The position numbers and the translations under genes are program-made. Under the pieces are notes generated by a model. That model ran no database searches. It was not told where the DNA came from and saw only the letters and a program-made list of their open reading frames with translations. Positions 8,365 to 17,526 of a DNA stretch of 64,000 nucleotides are shown in pieces. This DNA is from an uncultured Spirochaetia bacterium (lineage in GTDB: Bacteria > Spirochaetota > Spirochaetia > CAKZLE01). The stretch spans positions 124,001-188,000 of the forward strand of contig CAKZLE010000023.1 of NCBI GenBank assembly GCA_937125225.1, in the 5' to 3' direction. Every line of letters begins with the position of its first letter. The stretch's first letter is position 1.

Positions 8365-9241
8365 GATCAATGATCTCACTAAACGGTATGATACATTCAC
8401 CCTAGACGGTATCTCTATGAGACTTGATGAGGGTTTCATCATGGGACTCGTAGGCCCGAATGGAGCAGGAAAGACCACCCTGATCAAGCTCATCCTGTCT
8501 CTCCTACGAAAAGATTCAGGGAAGATCTCGATCTTCGGAATGGATGCGACTGATAAAGAGGATCATATCAAACAGCAACTAGGATTCGTCCTTGATGAAT
8601 CGAGTTGGTATGATGATCTCCGAGTCCGTGAGATGGCAGCGGTCATCTCTCCCTTCTACGTTGATTGGAATAGTACTATTTTCAATGACTATCTGAATAG
8701 ATTCGGTATTTTTACCGATCAGAGGATCGGTACTCTTTCGAAGGGTATGAAAATGAAGTTCTCTTTGGCCGTCGCCCTCTCCCACAACGCACGACTGATC
8801 ATCATGGATGAGCCTACCTCAGGGCTCGACCCCATCATCAGAGATGAGGTACTCGATATGCTTCAGGAGATCATCAGAGAGGGAGACAGGTCTATCCTCT
8901 TCTCAAGCCACATATCAAGCGATGTGGATAAGATCGCCGATTATATTACCTTCATCAACGATGGGAAGATCGTATTCAGTGAATCTCGAGAATTTATCAA
9001 GGACACCTACCATATCATCAAGGGACCTCTCGAGTACCTTGATCGAGACACCTCTCGATTCTTTGTTGGGATCAGAAAGAAGCAGCATACTTTCAGCGCT
9101 ATCACAACTCGATCAAATATGGTCCTCAAGGACTTCGGTAGATATTTGAACAGTGGGAAGATGATCATGGAGCCGGCATCGATTGATGAGATCATGCTAC
9201 ATACGATCAAAGGAGAAAACTATGATCAGCCTAGTGTATAA
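8348..9241 (+). CDS. ABC transporter ATPase (YtrB/BcrA-like)
   Basis: A protein of 297 aa with Walker A GPNGAGKTT, a signature of the LSKGM form, Walker B LIIMDEPTSGLDP and an SSH switch (LFSSHIS). The C-terminal 70 residues are the accessory region usual in exporters of this type. The start ATG 8348 has AGGAGG at 8336-8341. It would energise the ABC-2 permease encoded just downstream, whose start lies inside this gene. Substrates of such operons include peptide antibiotics and cell-wall-active compounds, but none can be inferred here. Confidence 0.93.
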   Translation: MDSILEINDLTKRYDTFTLDGISMRLDEGFIMGLVGPNGAGKTTLIKLILSLLRKDSGKISIFGMDATDKEDHIKQQLGFVLDESSWYDDLRVREMAAVISPFYVDWNSTIFNDYLNRFGIFTDQRIGTLSKGMKMKFSLAVALSHNARLIIMDEPTSGLDPIIRDEVLDMLQEIIREGDRSILFSSHISSDVDKIADYITFINDGKIVFSESREFIKDTYHIIKGPLEYLDRDTSRFFVGIRKKQHTFSAITTRSNMVLKDFGRYLNSGKMIMEPASIDEIMLHTIKGENYDQPSV

Positions 9242-9893
9242 GGACTTTCTGCTACAACGAGGAGGAAAGTCATTGATCTACATGGCTATTATGCCCATCA
9301 TAAGTGCTTTCGCCCTCTCTACGACCATCTTCAATGTGATCATGCCCTATATTGCAGGAAGCTATCTCTACATCGTCTATGCCAATGCACTTGATGATAA
9401 ATATCAGACAGAGAGACTCTTCATCGCTATGCCTGTCAGTCGCAGGACTATCGTAGGTTCAAAATATATGAGTATGGGGTTCTATATGGTGGCCTTTCTC
9501 ACGATCATCGGAATCCTGAGCCCTCTTTTTCGACTCTTCATACCTTCATTATTGAATATGCAACTTCTATCATGGCAGATCATCGTGCAATTCTTCGCTG
9601 TCTCTAGTCTCTATTACAGTATCTACTTCCCCCTCTACTTCAAAGTCGGATATCAGAAGAGCAGATGGGCCAACTATATTGCACTGATCGCTTCTGCAGG
9701 ACTTTTCATAGGAATACTGCAATTAGTGTCAGAACTATCAGGAATTGAGATGGAGAGCCTCCAGGAGGCCTTAGCTTTTTATTTGCGAGTTCCTGCAGGA
9801 CTCTGGGATATCATCATCCCTATCGCCTCAGTAGGAATCATCGTACTCTCGATCAAGTTGTCTACCTACTATTACAAACAACGTGAATTCTGA
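9222..9893 (+). CDS. ABC-2 type permease
   Basis: A protein of 223 aa, mostly hydrophobic, with about six membrane segments. It begins MISLVYKDFLLQRG and contains KYQTERLFIAMPVSRRTIV, the cytosolic loop typical of ABC-2 permeases. I start at ATG 9222 (GGAGAAAACT upstream), overlapping the ATPase gene by 20 bases; ATG 9183 is in frame but lacks a binding site. It is the last gene of the GntR-controlled operon. Confidence 0.88.
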   Translation: MISLVYKDFLLQRGGKSLIYMAIMPIISAFALSTTIFNVIMPYIAGSYLYIVYANALDDKYQTERLFIAMPVSRRTIVGSKYMSMGFYMVAFLTIIGILSPLFRLFIPSLLNMQLLSWQIIVQFFAVSSLYYSIYFPLYFKVGYQKSRWANYIALIASAGLFIGILQLVSELSGIEMESLQEALAFYLRVPAGLWDIIIPIASVGIIVLSIKLSTYYYKQREF

Positions 9894-10088
9894 TTTGAGA
9901 ACTCATCTGTTAAGAATGCAATAAACATCTAAAAGGTGTACTAAACTCAATGAATAAATAATTTGAATATTTTATTTTTTTATTCAGAAAGCTATGATAT
10001 AGTTGAAAATCAAACATGTTAGAGTTGTGAATTTTGGAAAGGATTCATACGCTTAACAAACTAAAAACACAATTACGTGGGGTAACAT

Positions 10089-11501
10089 ATGTGTAAAACT
10101 CGAAGAATTCAAGCTACTATTCTCATTATGTCTACATTAGTATTATTGATCTCTCTTACAGGATGTGACTTGACATCCAATACTATGAGCTACAGTATTG
10201 TCTCTTTTGATGGAAATGGAGCCGAATCCGGATCAAGCCCGGGAACCATAATACAGGATTCTAATCTTGAAATAACTCTTCCTACTACGTATGGAAGCTT
10301 TTATCGAGAAGGGAACTATATCTCAGGATGGAATACAAAAGCTGATGGATCAGGAACAGCATATAAGAAAGGTGAGACTGTTGAGTTAACCGGCACTTCT
10401 TTGACCCTATTTGCTCAATGGACCCATGTTATAGATCAGATCCAAGCACTATTGAGACATATGCTCATTTTAAAAGATAATGGAGATCTATTTGCAGGTG
10501 GTAGTAGCAGGTCCTACCAGTTAGGATTCTATTCTGATTATCATAATTCTACAGACCCACTACTTATCATGACGGATGTCAAATCTGTTAGCTCAAATGA
10601 TAACTTCACGCTAGTTTTGAAGAATGATGGATCTTTGTTTGCCTCCGGGACGAATACTTATGGAGCATTTGGAGATGGTACGACTACGTATAGAAGATTT
10701 TTCACGAGAATAACTGATATCGACAATATTGAATCGGTATATTCGAGTACCTATGGGACTATGATCAAGAAGAAAGATGATACCCTTTGGGCCGCAGGAA
10801 AAAATAATGTCGGACAACTTGGGATAGGGGCCCTCGCAAGTACTAGTTCTTTCGTTGAGTTACCAAATATGACAGATGTTTCATCCATAAGTATGAGTGA
10901 CACCCATACCGTTGTTGTCAAGAATGATGGGACACTATGGGTTACCGGAAGTGATTCCAACGGCCAGTTGGGTCTAGAGAATAGTAGTGAGAATAAGACC
11001 TCTTTCGTACAAGTACCTGGTGTCACGGGAGTTGCATCGGTTGTGACTAGTACTAATAATACTCTGATCCTAAAAACTGATGGTACTGTCTGGGCAACAG
11101 GGCAAAACTCACAAGGATCATTGGGATTTGAAAACCAAGCCTCCTCTAACACCTTTCAACAAGTCTCTGGCATAAGTGATGCAATCTCTTTGACTACTAA
11201 TTCTAACTACTCCATGATAATAACCGGTGATGGTCAGTTGTGGGTTTCAGGGAATAATCAAAACGGGCAGTTTGGTGATGAGACCTTTACCAATAGTACG
11301 ACCTTCAAACAAACGGGTATAACAGATGTGTTATCAGTATCCGCAGGGTCTACGGGGGCTGCTATTGTTAAAGAAGATGGATCATTATGGGTTACCGGAA
11401 GCGCATTCAGTAAATATTTCAACTCAGGGCAAGAACCAGGTGATCTTGTTAATAGCAAACCCATACAAATAAGCCTATCGTCACTACGGATGTTTCTCTA
11501 G
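10089..11501 (+). CDS. Lipoprotein with seven RCC1-like repeats and an InlB-type B-repeat domain
   Basis: A protein of 470 aa. The signal peptide ends in LTGC, making Cys26 the probable lipid anchor. Residues about 36-112 (VSFDGNGAESG, GWNTKADGSGTAY, LFAQWT) are a Listeria-Bacteroides (Flg_new/InlB B) repeat. After that I count seven RCC1-type units of about 50 residues with recurring KNDGTLWVTG-N-GQLG cores, as expected for one complete seven-bladed beta-propeller. This suggests a surface- or periplasm-exposed binding protein. The gene stands alone, with an AT-rich upstream region and its own terminator. Ligand unknown. Confidence 0.85.
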   Translation: MCKTRRIQATILIMSTLVLLISLTGCDLTSNTMSYSIVSFDGNGAESGSSPGTIIQDSNLEITLPTTYGSFYREGNYISGWNTKADGSGTAYKKGETVELTGTSLTLFAQWTHVIDQIQALLRHMLILKDNGDLFAGGSSRSYQLGFYSDYHNSTDPLLIMTDVKSVSSNDNFTLVLKNDGSLFASGTNTYGAFGDGTTTYRRFFTRITDIDNIESVYSSTYGTMIKKKDDTLWAAGKNNVGQLGIGALASTSSFVELPNMTDVSSISMSDTHTVVVKNDGTLWVTGSDSNGQLGLENSSENKTSFVQVPGVTGVASVVTSTNNTLILKTDGTVWATGQNSQGSLGFENQASSNTFQQVSGISDAISLTTNSNYSMIITGDGQLWVSGNNQNGQFGDETFTNSTTFKQTGITDVLSVSAGSTGAAIVKEDGSLWVTGSAFSKYFNSGQEPGDLVNSKPIQISLSSLRMFL

Positions 11502-11524
11502 TGCTTGTAAGTCAATACAAGAGG

Positions 11525-11555
11525 GGGGTGTCTTTTATGAGGACAACCCCTTTTT
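11525..11555 (+). terminator. Terminator after the RCC1 lipoprotein gene
   Basis: The GGGGTGTC arm (11525-11532) pairs with GGACAACCCC (11541-11550), one base bulged, followed by TTTTT (11551-11555). Confidence 0.75.
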
Positions 11556-11573
11556 ATTGGGTCAAGAATATTC

Positions 11574-12617
11574 TCACATTCTATCGTTACGGCTCTCCCC
11601 CATCCCTATCCAATCATCAAAGCTGACTTTATCGCCATCATCATCTATGATATATCCCTTCAATCTTCCAATAGGTCCATAATAAAAGGTAGAGATCATA
11701 CCAAATCTCTTCTTCATAGGTTCTCCACATAGTGGGGTAAAAGAGAGAGACACTCGATCATAGGTATCACTGATCTCCCATCGCTCTTTGAGCCCCTCTG
11801 ATCTGATCATCTTGACTGGGGGAAGAAGGCACATTCTCCCATCGACCCAGAGACAGTTCTCATTATATCTTTCGGGGTCCTTTACCTGGTTGTCGGTGAG
11901 ATTGAACCCGATCAAGTGACCATCTTCCTGCTTCAACGCAGTAAGCCAGTCATACCTCGTATGGTAGGGATAAAAACCCTTATGATCATCAAGGATCACA
12001 GCAGTCGCACCCTTTTTGAATCTTGAAGTCTTCTCCCCGACAGTCACGGTACCATAACCTTTCATAAGAGCCTTGTGTGAATACAGAGGCCTATTCTTAC
12101 CGAGAGGATGTACGATCACGAGAGGAGCATTATCATGCGACGCACTGATCTGACCTTCACAGGCAGGTTGATCTTCTGTCGCCTCAGCACTGAAGTGGAT
12201 AGTGAAAAGATTATCTGAAAGATGATTCCCTATCCTGATATTCAACGTCTCACTTGAATAATGACAGACCGATTCCATCAAGCCTGTGGGGACAGAGACC
12301 CTATTTGCTCGGGTCTTCTGGAAATAACGGTAGTATCGCTCTTCAAGCTTATCATAGATGAAGATGAAGGCTACTCCTAACAGTTTGAAGTTCGATACGG
12401 CAAGACAGATGAAATAGTTCTCGTCAGATATCTGAAAAGCCTCCCACTCCTTCAGGCGAAATGATTTGAAACAGGAAGGAACTAAGGCACCTAACGGTTT
12501 CTCAGCTTCAAGAAGGTTCAGTTCAGTAAAGGGAGCCCAATAGGTCCCCATGGAACAGATACCCTCTTCGACAGGTCTCTCATCAGGTAACAGTAGATCT
12601 CGGTGATATTGATTCAT
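11574..12617 (-). CDS. DUF2804 family protein
   Basis: A protein of 347 aa that I recognise as DUF2804 from the central block ILDDHKGFYPYHTRYDW, followed by DGHLIGFNLTDNQ and NENCLWVDG. The family is widespread and, to my knowledge, of unproven function; the fold is expected to be a beta-rich lipocalin-like domain. There is no signal peptide. A GAGGT lies upstream of ATG 12617. It is convergent with the RCC1 lipoprotein gene and divergent from the acyl-CoA synthetase gene; a lipid-related role is only a guess from that neighbour. Confidence 0.85.
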   Translation of the reverse strand: MNQYHRDLLLPDERPVEEGICSMGTYWAPFTELNLLEAEKPLGALVPSCFKSFRLKEWEAFQISDENYFICLAVSNFKLLGVAFIFIYDKLEERYYRYFQKTRANRVSVPTGLMESVCHYSSETLNIRIGNHLSDNLFTIHFSAEATEDQPACEGQISASHDNAPLVIVHPLGKNRPLYSHKALMKGYGTVTVGEKTSRFKKGATAVILDDHKGFYPYHTRYDWLTALKQEDGHLIGFNLTDNQVKDPERYNENCLWVDGRMCLLPPVKMIRSEGLKERWEISDTYDRVSLSFTPLCGEPMKKRFGMISTFYYGPIGRLKGYIIDDDGDKVSFDDWIGMGESRNDRM

Positions 12618-12953
12618 AGGTATTCTACCTCTATATATGCTTACAGTCTTTTCTCTAGTCTATCACGAATAGATATAAAAAGAATATTCATCAGAATGAA
12701 ATAGATACAATCAATATCAAAATCTCATAACATGAAAATAGTGACGGTTGCCCCGTGATTAGAGAAGCAATAACCCAAACTGTATATTCTTTTATACAGT
12801 AATAGCAATTATCACACTACATATAACATGGGTTAACTCTAAATTATACAAAAAGAAGTCCTTTCTCTGTATAATTTTATTGATTTATTTTGACATATGT
12901 ATTACATTCTGTCATAATAAAACTATCATAAAGTAGTAAACAGGGGGAATCCC
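12618..12953. other. Regulatory gap between DUF2804 and acyl-CoA synthetase genes
   Basis: 336 bases without an ORF. Two perfect inverted repeats occur: ACTGTATA-N6-TATACAGT (12779-12800) and AAATTATACA-N17-TGTATAATTT (12841-12850/12868-12877). The acyl-CoA synthetase promoter follows. The repeats share a TGTATA/TATACA core and may be operators for a regulator not encoded here. Confidence 0.6.
12890..12918 (+). promoter_or_regulatory. Promoter of the acyl-CoA synthetase gene
   Basis: TTGACA (12890-12895), 17-base spacer, CATAAT (12913-12918). The predicted start of transcription is about 30 bases before ATG 12954. Confidence 0.75.
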
Positions 12954-14855
12954 ATGGAAAAGACATTACCATTGCTTTTGAGATCTATACAGAAGCAGCA
13001 TCCAGATACAGAGGTTCAATTATGGAAGGATCATTCAGGATTATTCCAACCTACGACCTATTCACAATTCTATCAGGAAGTGATGGACTTTGCTGCCGGA
13101 TTGCAGCATTACGGTGTGAAGAGGGCTCACCATATTGGTCTGATCTCCGATAACAGACGAGAATGGCTGATCGCAGATATGGCAACACTCACCCTCGGAG
13201 CAGCAGATGTACCAAGAGGCCGTGATGCGATGCCTCATGAACTCGAATATATTCTCGGATTCAGTGAATGTGCTCTTTGCTTCGTTGAGAATGAGCAACA
13301 ACTGAAGAAGATCCTTGCACTGAAAGATAACCTTCCAAAACTTAAGAAGATCATTATGCTCGATCAAGATTTTCAGAAAGATGAAGGGCTTCCTCAATCA
13401 CCTGAGATCATCACCTTCCTAGAAGTTATGAAAGAGGGGCAGAAGAAGACTGGAAAATCGGGTATAGCCGCATTAGAGAAAGAGATGGAGAAGGGAGAAT
13501 CTGATGATCTGGCTACGATCATATTCACCTCTGGGACGACCGGAGAGCCAAAGGGAGTCATGCTCACGCATGGGAACTTCACATTTCAGGTCAAGGAAGT
13601 TTCCAAGGTCATCGACATCCAACCCGGAGACAGATGGTTATCAGTATTGCCGGTATGGCACTCATTCGAGAGGATTCTGCAGTATGTTGCCATAGGATAT
13701 GCCTCGACTCTCGCCTATTCAAAACCGATCGGAAAAGTACTCCTGACTGACTTCGGTAGAGTGAACCCCACATGGATGGGATCAGTCCCAAGGATCTGGG
13801 AATCGATCAAACAAGGAGTCTATAAGAGTGTCAAAAGTAAGAGCGTCATCGCACGTGGGATGTTCAAGTTCTTCGTCTGGGCTGGGAGTTCACACGCTGT
13901 AGCAAGAGATCTTATCCTCAACAGGACTCCTCAGTTCAAGAAAAGATTCTATCCTCTAGATATACTGTTAGGAATCGTTCCCTTTATCCTACTCTACCCC
14001 TTCAAACTGTTGGGTAATGCCCTGGTCTTCAAGACGATACAGCAGAAGCTTGGTACCAACTTCAAAGCAGGTGTCTCAGGTGGTGGATCGCTCCCCTCTG
14101 AAGTCGATAAGTTCTTCAGAGCGATCGGTATTGTACTCCTTGATGGATATGGTCTTACAGAGACTGCACCTGTTATAGGGATAAGATCCTTCGATCATCC
14201 AGTCCCCTCAACGGTCTCACCTCTACCGGGAACCTTGATCGAGATCAGGGATGAGCAGGGAGAAGCGCTACCTCCTGGAAAGAAGGGAGTCATCCATGCA
14301 AAGGGACCTCAGATCATGAAAGGGTACTTTCAGAAGCCAGGACTCACACGGGCTATCCTCAGCGAGGATGGATGGTTGAATACCGGGGATATAGGCATGT
14401 GGACCTTTAAAGGTGAATACTGTATCTCAGGACGTGCCAAAGATACGATCGTACTCTCAGGTGGAGAGAACATCGAACCAGTGCCGATAGAGGCACGATT
14501 AAGAGAGTCCGAGTATATCGAACATGCGATCGTATTGGGACAGGACAAGAAGTACCTCGGAGCATTGATCATACCAGATACGAAACTCCTAGAACTCTAT
14601 ATGAAGAATAACAGTATCCCCTATATCTCACGAGGAGACCTCATCGGAATGCCAGAGATCATTGAACTGCTCAATGAGGAGATCAGTAACCAGATCAGCA
14701 CGAAGAATGGCTTCAAGACATTCGAACACATCGTGCGCTTCAAACTGATCAAAGCGAATCTCGAGATTGGTAAAGAACTCTCTGCGAAGCAGGAGATCAA
14801 AAGACATGTGATCAATGAACTGTATAAGAAAGAGATCAAAGCGCTCTTCAACTAG
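12954..14855 (+). CDS. Long-chain fatty acid-CoA ligase (AMP-dependent synthetase)
   Basis: A protein of 633 aa of the ANL superfamily, activating fatty acids via acyl-AMP to acyl-CoA. Visible motifs: the P-loop TIIFTSGTTGEPKGV, DGYGLTETAPV (A5), GWLNTGDIG (A7) and a C-terminal region with GGENIEP and KKYLGALI. The length and the hydrophobic stretch near FILLYPFKLLGNALV fit the long-chain ACSL/FadD15-like group, which associates with the membrane. A strong promoter and a GGGGGAA binding site precede ATG 12954. It is a single-gene unit closed by a terminator. Exact chain length is not readable. Confidence 0.92.
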   Translation: MEKTLPLLLRSIQKQHPDTEVQLWKDHSGLFQPTTYSQFYQEVMDFAAGLQHYGVKRAHHIGLISDNRREWLIADMATLTLGAADVPRGRDAMPHELEYILGFSECALCFVENEQQLKKILALKDNLPKLKKIIMLDQDFQKDEGLPQSPEIITFLEVMKEGQKKTGKSGIAALEKEMEKGESDDLATIIFTSGTTGEPKGVMLTHGNFTFQVKEVSKVIDIQPGDRWLSVLPVWHSFERILQYVAIGYASTLAYSKPIGKVLLTDFGRVNPTWMGSVPRIWESIKQGVYKSVKSKSVIARGMFKFFVWAGSSHAVARDLILNRTPQFKKRFYPLDILLGIVPFILLYPFKLLGNALVFKTIQQKLGTNFKAGVSGGGSLPSEVDKFFRAIGIVLLDGYGLTETAPVIGIRSFDHPVPSTVSPLPGTLIEIRDEQGEALPPGKKGVIHAKGPQIMKGYFQKPGLTRAILSEDGWLNTGDIGMWTFKGEYCISGRAKDTIVLSGGENIEPVPIEARLRESEYIEHAIVLGQDKKYLGALIIPDTKLLELYMKNNSIPYISRGDLIGMPEIIELLNEEISNQISTKNGFKTFEHIVRFKLIKANLEIGKELSAKQEIKRHVINELYKKEIKALFN

Positions 14856-14865
14856 AAACTAATAA

Positions 14866-14898
14866 GGGTGTCGGTCTATAAGACTGACACCCTCTCTT
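14866..14898. terminator. Terminator between acyl-CoA synthetase and PNPOx-fold genes
   Basis: GGGTGTCGGTC (14866-14876) pairs with GACTGACACCC (14882-14892) with one mismatch around a 5-base loop, followed by TCTCTT. The two genes converge here, so it may serve both. Confidence 0.7.
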
Positions 14899-14914
14899 GT
14901 CAAGTTGTTTGAAG

Positions 14915-15292
14915 TTAAGCGAGTTTGGTACTTCCACTATAGACTTCATCGACTTTCAATGCTACTGCAGCATTTCCAGGAAGATGATCGGGGTTCCAGG
15001 ACTTCATGAAATCAAAGTATTCACCCTCAGATTCATAAACGAGTGTACCCTTGATCTGATAACCCTTCTTCTCAGATGTAAGAAATAGGATCGAACCGGT
15101 AGAACCAGCTTCAATATTAGCCTTAGTCTTTCCAAAATAGTTATCAGCCACTACAAAAGTAGAATCATCAAGGATCCTGATGCAGGTAGCATATACTGAG
15201 TTGGGAATCCCGTTTGTATCTGTTGTAGTGAATACTGGTGCGATGACCTGGTCTTCCCAAGCGGTCTTTACCTCTTGTGGTATAATTGCCAT
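14915..15292 (-). CDS. Pyridoxamine 5'-phosphate oxidase-fold (FMN split-barrel) protein
   Basis: A protein of 125 aa. VFTTTDTNGIPNSVYATCI and FVVADNYFGKTKANIEAG followed by KGYQIKGTLVYE are the family core. These small split-barrel proteins bind FMN or haem-like cofactors and are usually reductases of unknown substrate; there is no sign that this is a true PdxH. The start ATG has GGAGAAGCTC upstream. It lies 54 bases after a SpoIIAA-like gene on the same strand. Confidence 0.87.
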   Translation of the reverse strand: MAIIPQEVKTAWEDQVIAPVFTTTDTNGIPNSVYATCIRILDDSTFVVADNYFGKTKANIEAGSTGSILFLTSEKKGYQIKGTLVYESEGEYFDFMKSWNPDHLPGNAAVALKVDEVYSGSTKLA

Positions 15293-15346
15293 GAGCTTCT
15301 CCTTGTTTTTCTTAGAGTATGCATAAAATATAGCATATGCTCAATA

Positions 15347-15703
15347 CTATTCAAACCAATTAAGTGCATCTCCTTCGCAATCAAAAACCCGCATATCCAT
15401 CCGAGATTCAGCAGCGAATATGTTCTCCTCTGGGATCTTTGACTCTTCAGAGACAAGGATTCCCATACGAATCCCTCTAGGCATCGTCTGATGAAGATTC
15501 TTCGAGAAGATATAATGTTCAAAATCAATTAGATCAGTTCCGGGGACCTCCCTGAAATCGACCAATACATTACTCCATTGTTTGAAGGCTAATACATTCA
15601 TCATCTCAGGAAGTACTTTAGATCCGATCGTATGTTCAAATTCTTGGTGGTGAACGATCACCACCAGTCTTCTTTCTCTATTCAACCGTATTTCGTATGA
15701 CAA
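15347..15703 (-). CDS. SpoIIAA/STAS-like protein
   Basis: A protein of 118 aa with the pattern of the SpoIIAA-like (STAS/Sec14-type) family: an N-terminal beta pair, a central strand WSNVLVDFREVPG, GIRMGILVS and a C-terminal MRVFDCEGDALNWFE. The only usable start is TTG 15703 with AAGGAG about 11 bases upstream. Such proteins bind small hydrophobic ligands or act as regulators; no partner kinase or sigma factor adjoins it. Confidence 0.75.
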   Translation of the reverse strand: MSYEIRLNRERRLVVIVHHQEFEHTIGSKVLPEMMNVLAFKQWSNVLVDFREVPGTDLIDFEHYIFSKNLHQTMPRGIRMGILVSEESKIPEENIFAAESRMDMRVFDCEGDALNWFE

Positions 15704-15798
15704 AAAAGATCTCTCCTTATCACCGTTCTCTAACCATATCTACTCATTACGTCTAGCTATAGTAACACAGCTCATTTGGATCAATAAAGAGTTAAAAA

Positions 15799-16554
15799 CT
15801 ACTTCTTTCTTCTGTCTTTGAGGTAGGTGGATTTGAAAGGTCCCTGTCCATTCTGACGCTCATCGATCTCAAAGAGTTTTATAGCCTTCATCAACTCACC
15901 GAGTCTCTTGTATCCATAGTTTCGAGGGTCGAATTCAGGGGATCTTTTTGCGATATTGCTACCAACAGATGCAAGGTGTGCCCATCCTCCATCGTCTGAG
16001 GCAAGTTCTACTGCATTTCTCAAGAGGGTAACCAGTTTTGTATCCTGTTTGAGTTCTGCTGTGCTCTTCTTCGTCGAAATATCATTATCATCCTCATCAT
16101 CCTTGATCCTCAGGACCTCGGTATAGATGAACTTGTCACAGGCTGCGACAAAGGGATTCGGTGTCTTCTTCTCACCAAACCCATAGGTGATGAGTCCGGC
16201 CTCTCTGATACGGGATGCTAATTTAGTGAAGTCACTGTCACTAGAGACGATGGCGAATGCATCAAAACTCTTGGTATAGAGCAGATCCATCGCATCGATG
16301 ATCATCGCACTATCTGTAGCATTCTTGCCAGTGGTATAACCGAACTGCTGTATCGGTTGGATCGAATACAGGAGGAGCATCTCTTTCCATCCATTGAGTC
16401 TTGGAGAAGTCCAGTCTCCATATATTCTCTTAACATGGGCAGTCCCATATTTCGAGATCTCCATCAAAAGTCCCTCTATTATGGTTGGCTGTGCATTATC
16501 AGCATCTATAAGAACTGCTATCTTAACATTCTTTTCGCTGTTTATTTCTGACAT
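15799..16554 (-). CDS. LabA-like NYN-domain protein with C-terminal LOTUS (OST-HTH) domain
   Basis: A protein of 251 aa. The NYN (PIN-like) nuclease domain spans residues about 10-145, with acidic residues Asp17/Asp19 (VLIDADN), Asp81 and Asp88/Asp90 (TDSAMIIDAMD), and Asp106/Asp108 (SSDSDF). Residues about 170-245 (LVTLLRNAVELASDDGGWAH, NYGYKRLGELMKAI) form an OST-HTH/LOTUS domain, thought to bind RNA. The combination is that of the DUF88/LabA family, presumed ribonucleases. AAGGAG precedes ATG 16554. The RNA target is unknown. Confidence 0.9.
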   Translation of the reverse strand: MSEINSEKNVKIAVLIDADNAQPTIIEGLLMEISKYGTAHVKRIYGDWTSPRLNGWKEMLLLYSIQPIQQFGYTTGKNATDSAMIIDAMDLLYTKSFDAFAIVSSDSDFTKLASRIREAGLITYGFGEKKTPNPFVAACDKFIYTEVLRIKDDEDDNDISTKKSTAELKQDTKLVTLLRNAVELASDDGGWAHLASVGSNIAKRSPEFDPRNYGYKRLGELMKAIKLFEIDERQNGQGPFKSTYLKDRRKK

Positions 16555-16659
16555 CTAGTGTACTCCTTATCATTCAATGAAGTATAAGTGTACCACACAG
16601 ATTCATAAACTGCTATAGAACAGCAAAGAAGATAAACGGTCCCAAATACCTTTACCATA

Positions 16660-16688
16660 TTTACAATTAGGAGTCTGTTGCGTATACT
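16660..16688 (+). promoter_or_regulatory. Promoter of the amino-acid ABC importer operon
   Basis: TTTACA (16660-16665), 17-base spacer, TATACT (16683-16688). Transcription would begin near 16695, which rules out the in-frame TTG at 16678 as start and supports ATG 16720. Confidence 0.65.
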
Positions 16689-16719
16689 GACGGCAAATAA
16701 AACATACTTGGAGAGCACT

Positions 16720-17526
16720 ATGAAAAAAGTTGCACTGTTATGCCTTATTGCGGTACTGGGGACAACCCTACTATTCGCGGGCGGTACTCAAGAGACATCA
16801 GGTGATAATTCACTCAATTACATTAAAGAGAAAGGGACATTCATCCTTGGTTTGGATGACAGCTTCCCTCCTATGGGCTTCAGAGGAGAAGATGGAGAGG
16901 TAACAGGATTCGATATCGACCTTGCAAAGGAACTTTGTGAGAGAATGGGACTCGAACTCGTTCTTCAGCCAATCGACTGGGATGCGAAGATCCTAGATCT
17001 GAACAGCAAAGACATCGATGTCATCTGGAATGGTCTTACCATCACCGATGAGAGAATGGAGAAGATCGAATTCTCAAAACCCTATATTGCGAACAGACAG
17101 ATCGTCATCGTACAGGATGCTTCAGGTATCGACCTGTTAAGTGATCTTGCAGATAAGTCAGTCGGATTCCAGTTGGGATCAAGTGCTGAAGCTGCAATCA
17201 CTAGTAATGCACCAGTCGCAGCATCTTTTGCAGAGAGTTTCAAATACCAGGATAATATCCAGGCACTCATGGACCTGGAAGCAGGAAAGATCGACGCAGT
17301 CGTCGTAGATGAGATCCTCGGACGATACTATATCTCCAAAAAACCTGGCATCTATGCTGTAGCTACTGAGTACTTCTCAGAAGAGGAATACGGTATCGGA
17401 ATCAGAAAAGGTGAGTTAGCATTCAAAGCAGAGATCGATCGTGTATTCGACGAGATGGTAGCTGATGGAGCTGCTGTAACGATCTCAGAGAAATGGTTTG
17501 CTGAAGACATCCTACTGGAACGCTAG
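16720..17526 (+). CDS. Polar amino-acid ABC transporter, periplasmic binding protein
   Basis: A protein of 268 aa of the SBP family 3. The signal peptide (VALLCLIAVLGTTLLFAGG) ends in the FAGGTQE pattern frequent in spirochaetes and has no lipobox Cys. The mature part shows GTFILGLDDSFPPMGF, GFDIDLAKEL and DVIWNGLTITDERM, the ligand-binding core. GGAGAG lies upstream of ATG 16720. It is the first gene of a three-gene importer, with the permease starting immediately after its stop codon. The amino acid bound cannot be decided; cystine, glutamine and arginine types all look like this. Confidence 0.92.
   Translation: MKKVALLCLIAVLGTTLLFAGGTQETSGDNSLNYIKEKGTFILGLDDSFPPMGFRGEDGEVTGFDIDLAKELCERMGLELVLQPIDWDAKILDLNSKDIDVIWNGLTITDERMEKIEFSKPYIANRQIVIVQDASGIDLLSDLADKSVGFQLGSSAEAAITSNAPVAASFAESFKYQDNIQALMDLEAGKIDAVVVDEILGRYYISKKPGIYAVATEYFSEEEYGIGIRKGELAFKAEIDRVFDEMVADGAAVTISEKWFAEDILLER

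Noticed and set aside
10751-11152. A 133-codon open frame antisense to the RCC1 lipoprotein gene
   Set aside because: It mirrors the repeated codons of the real gene, has no binding site and no recognisable product.
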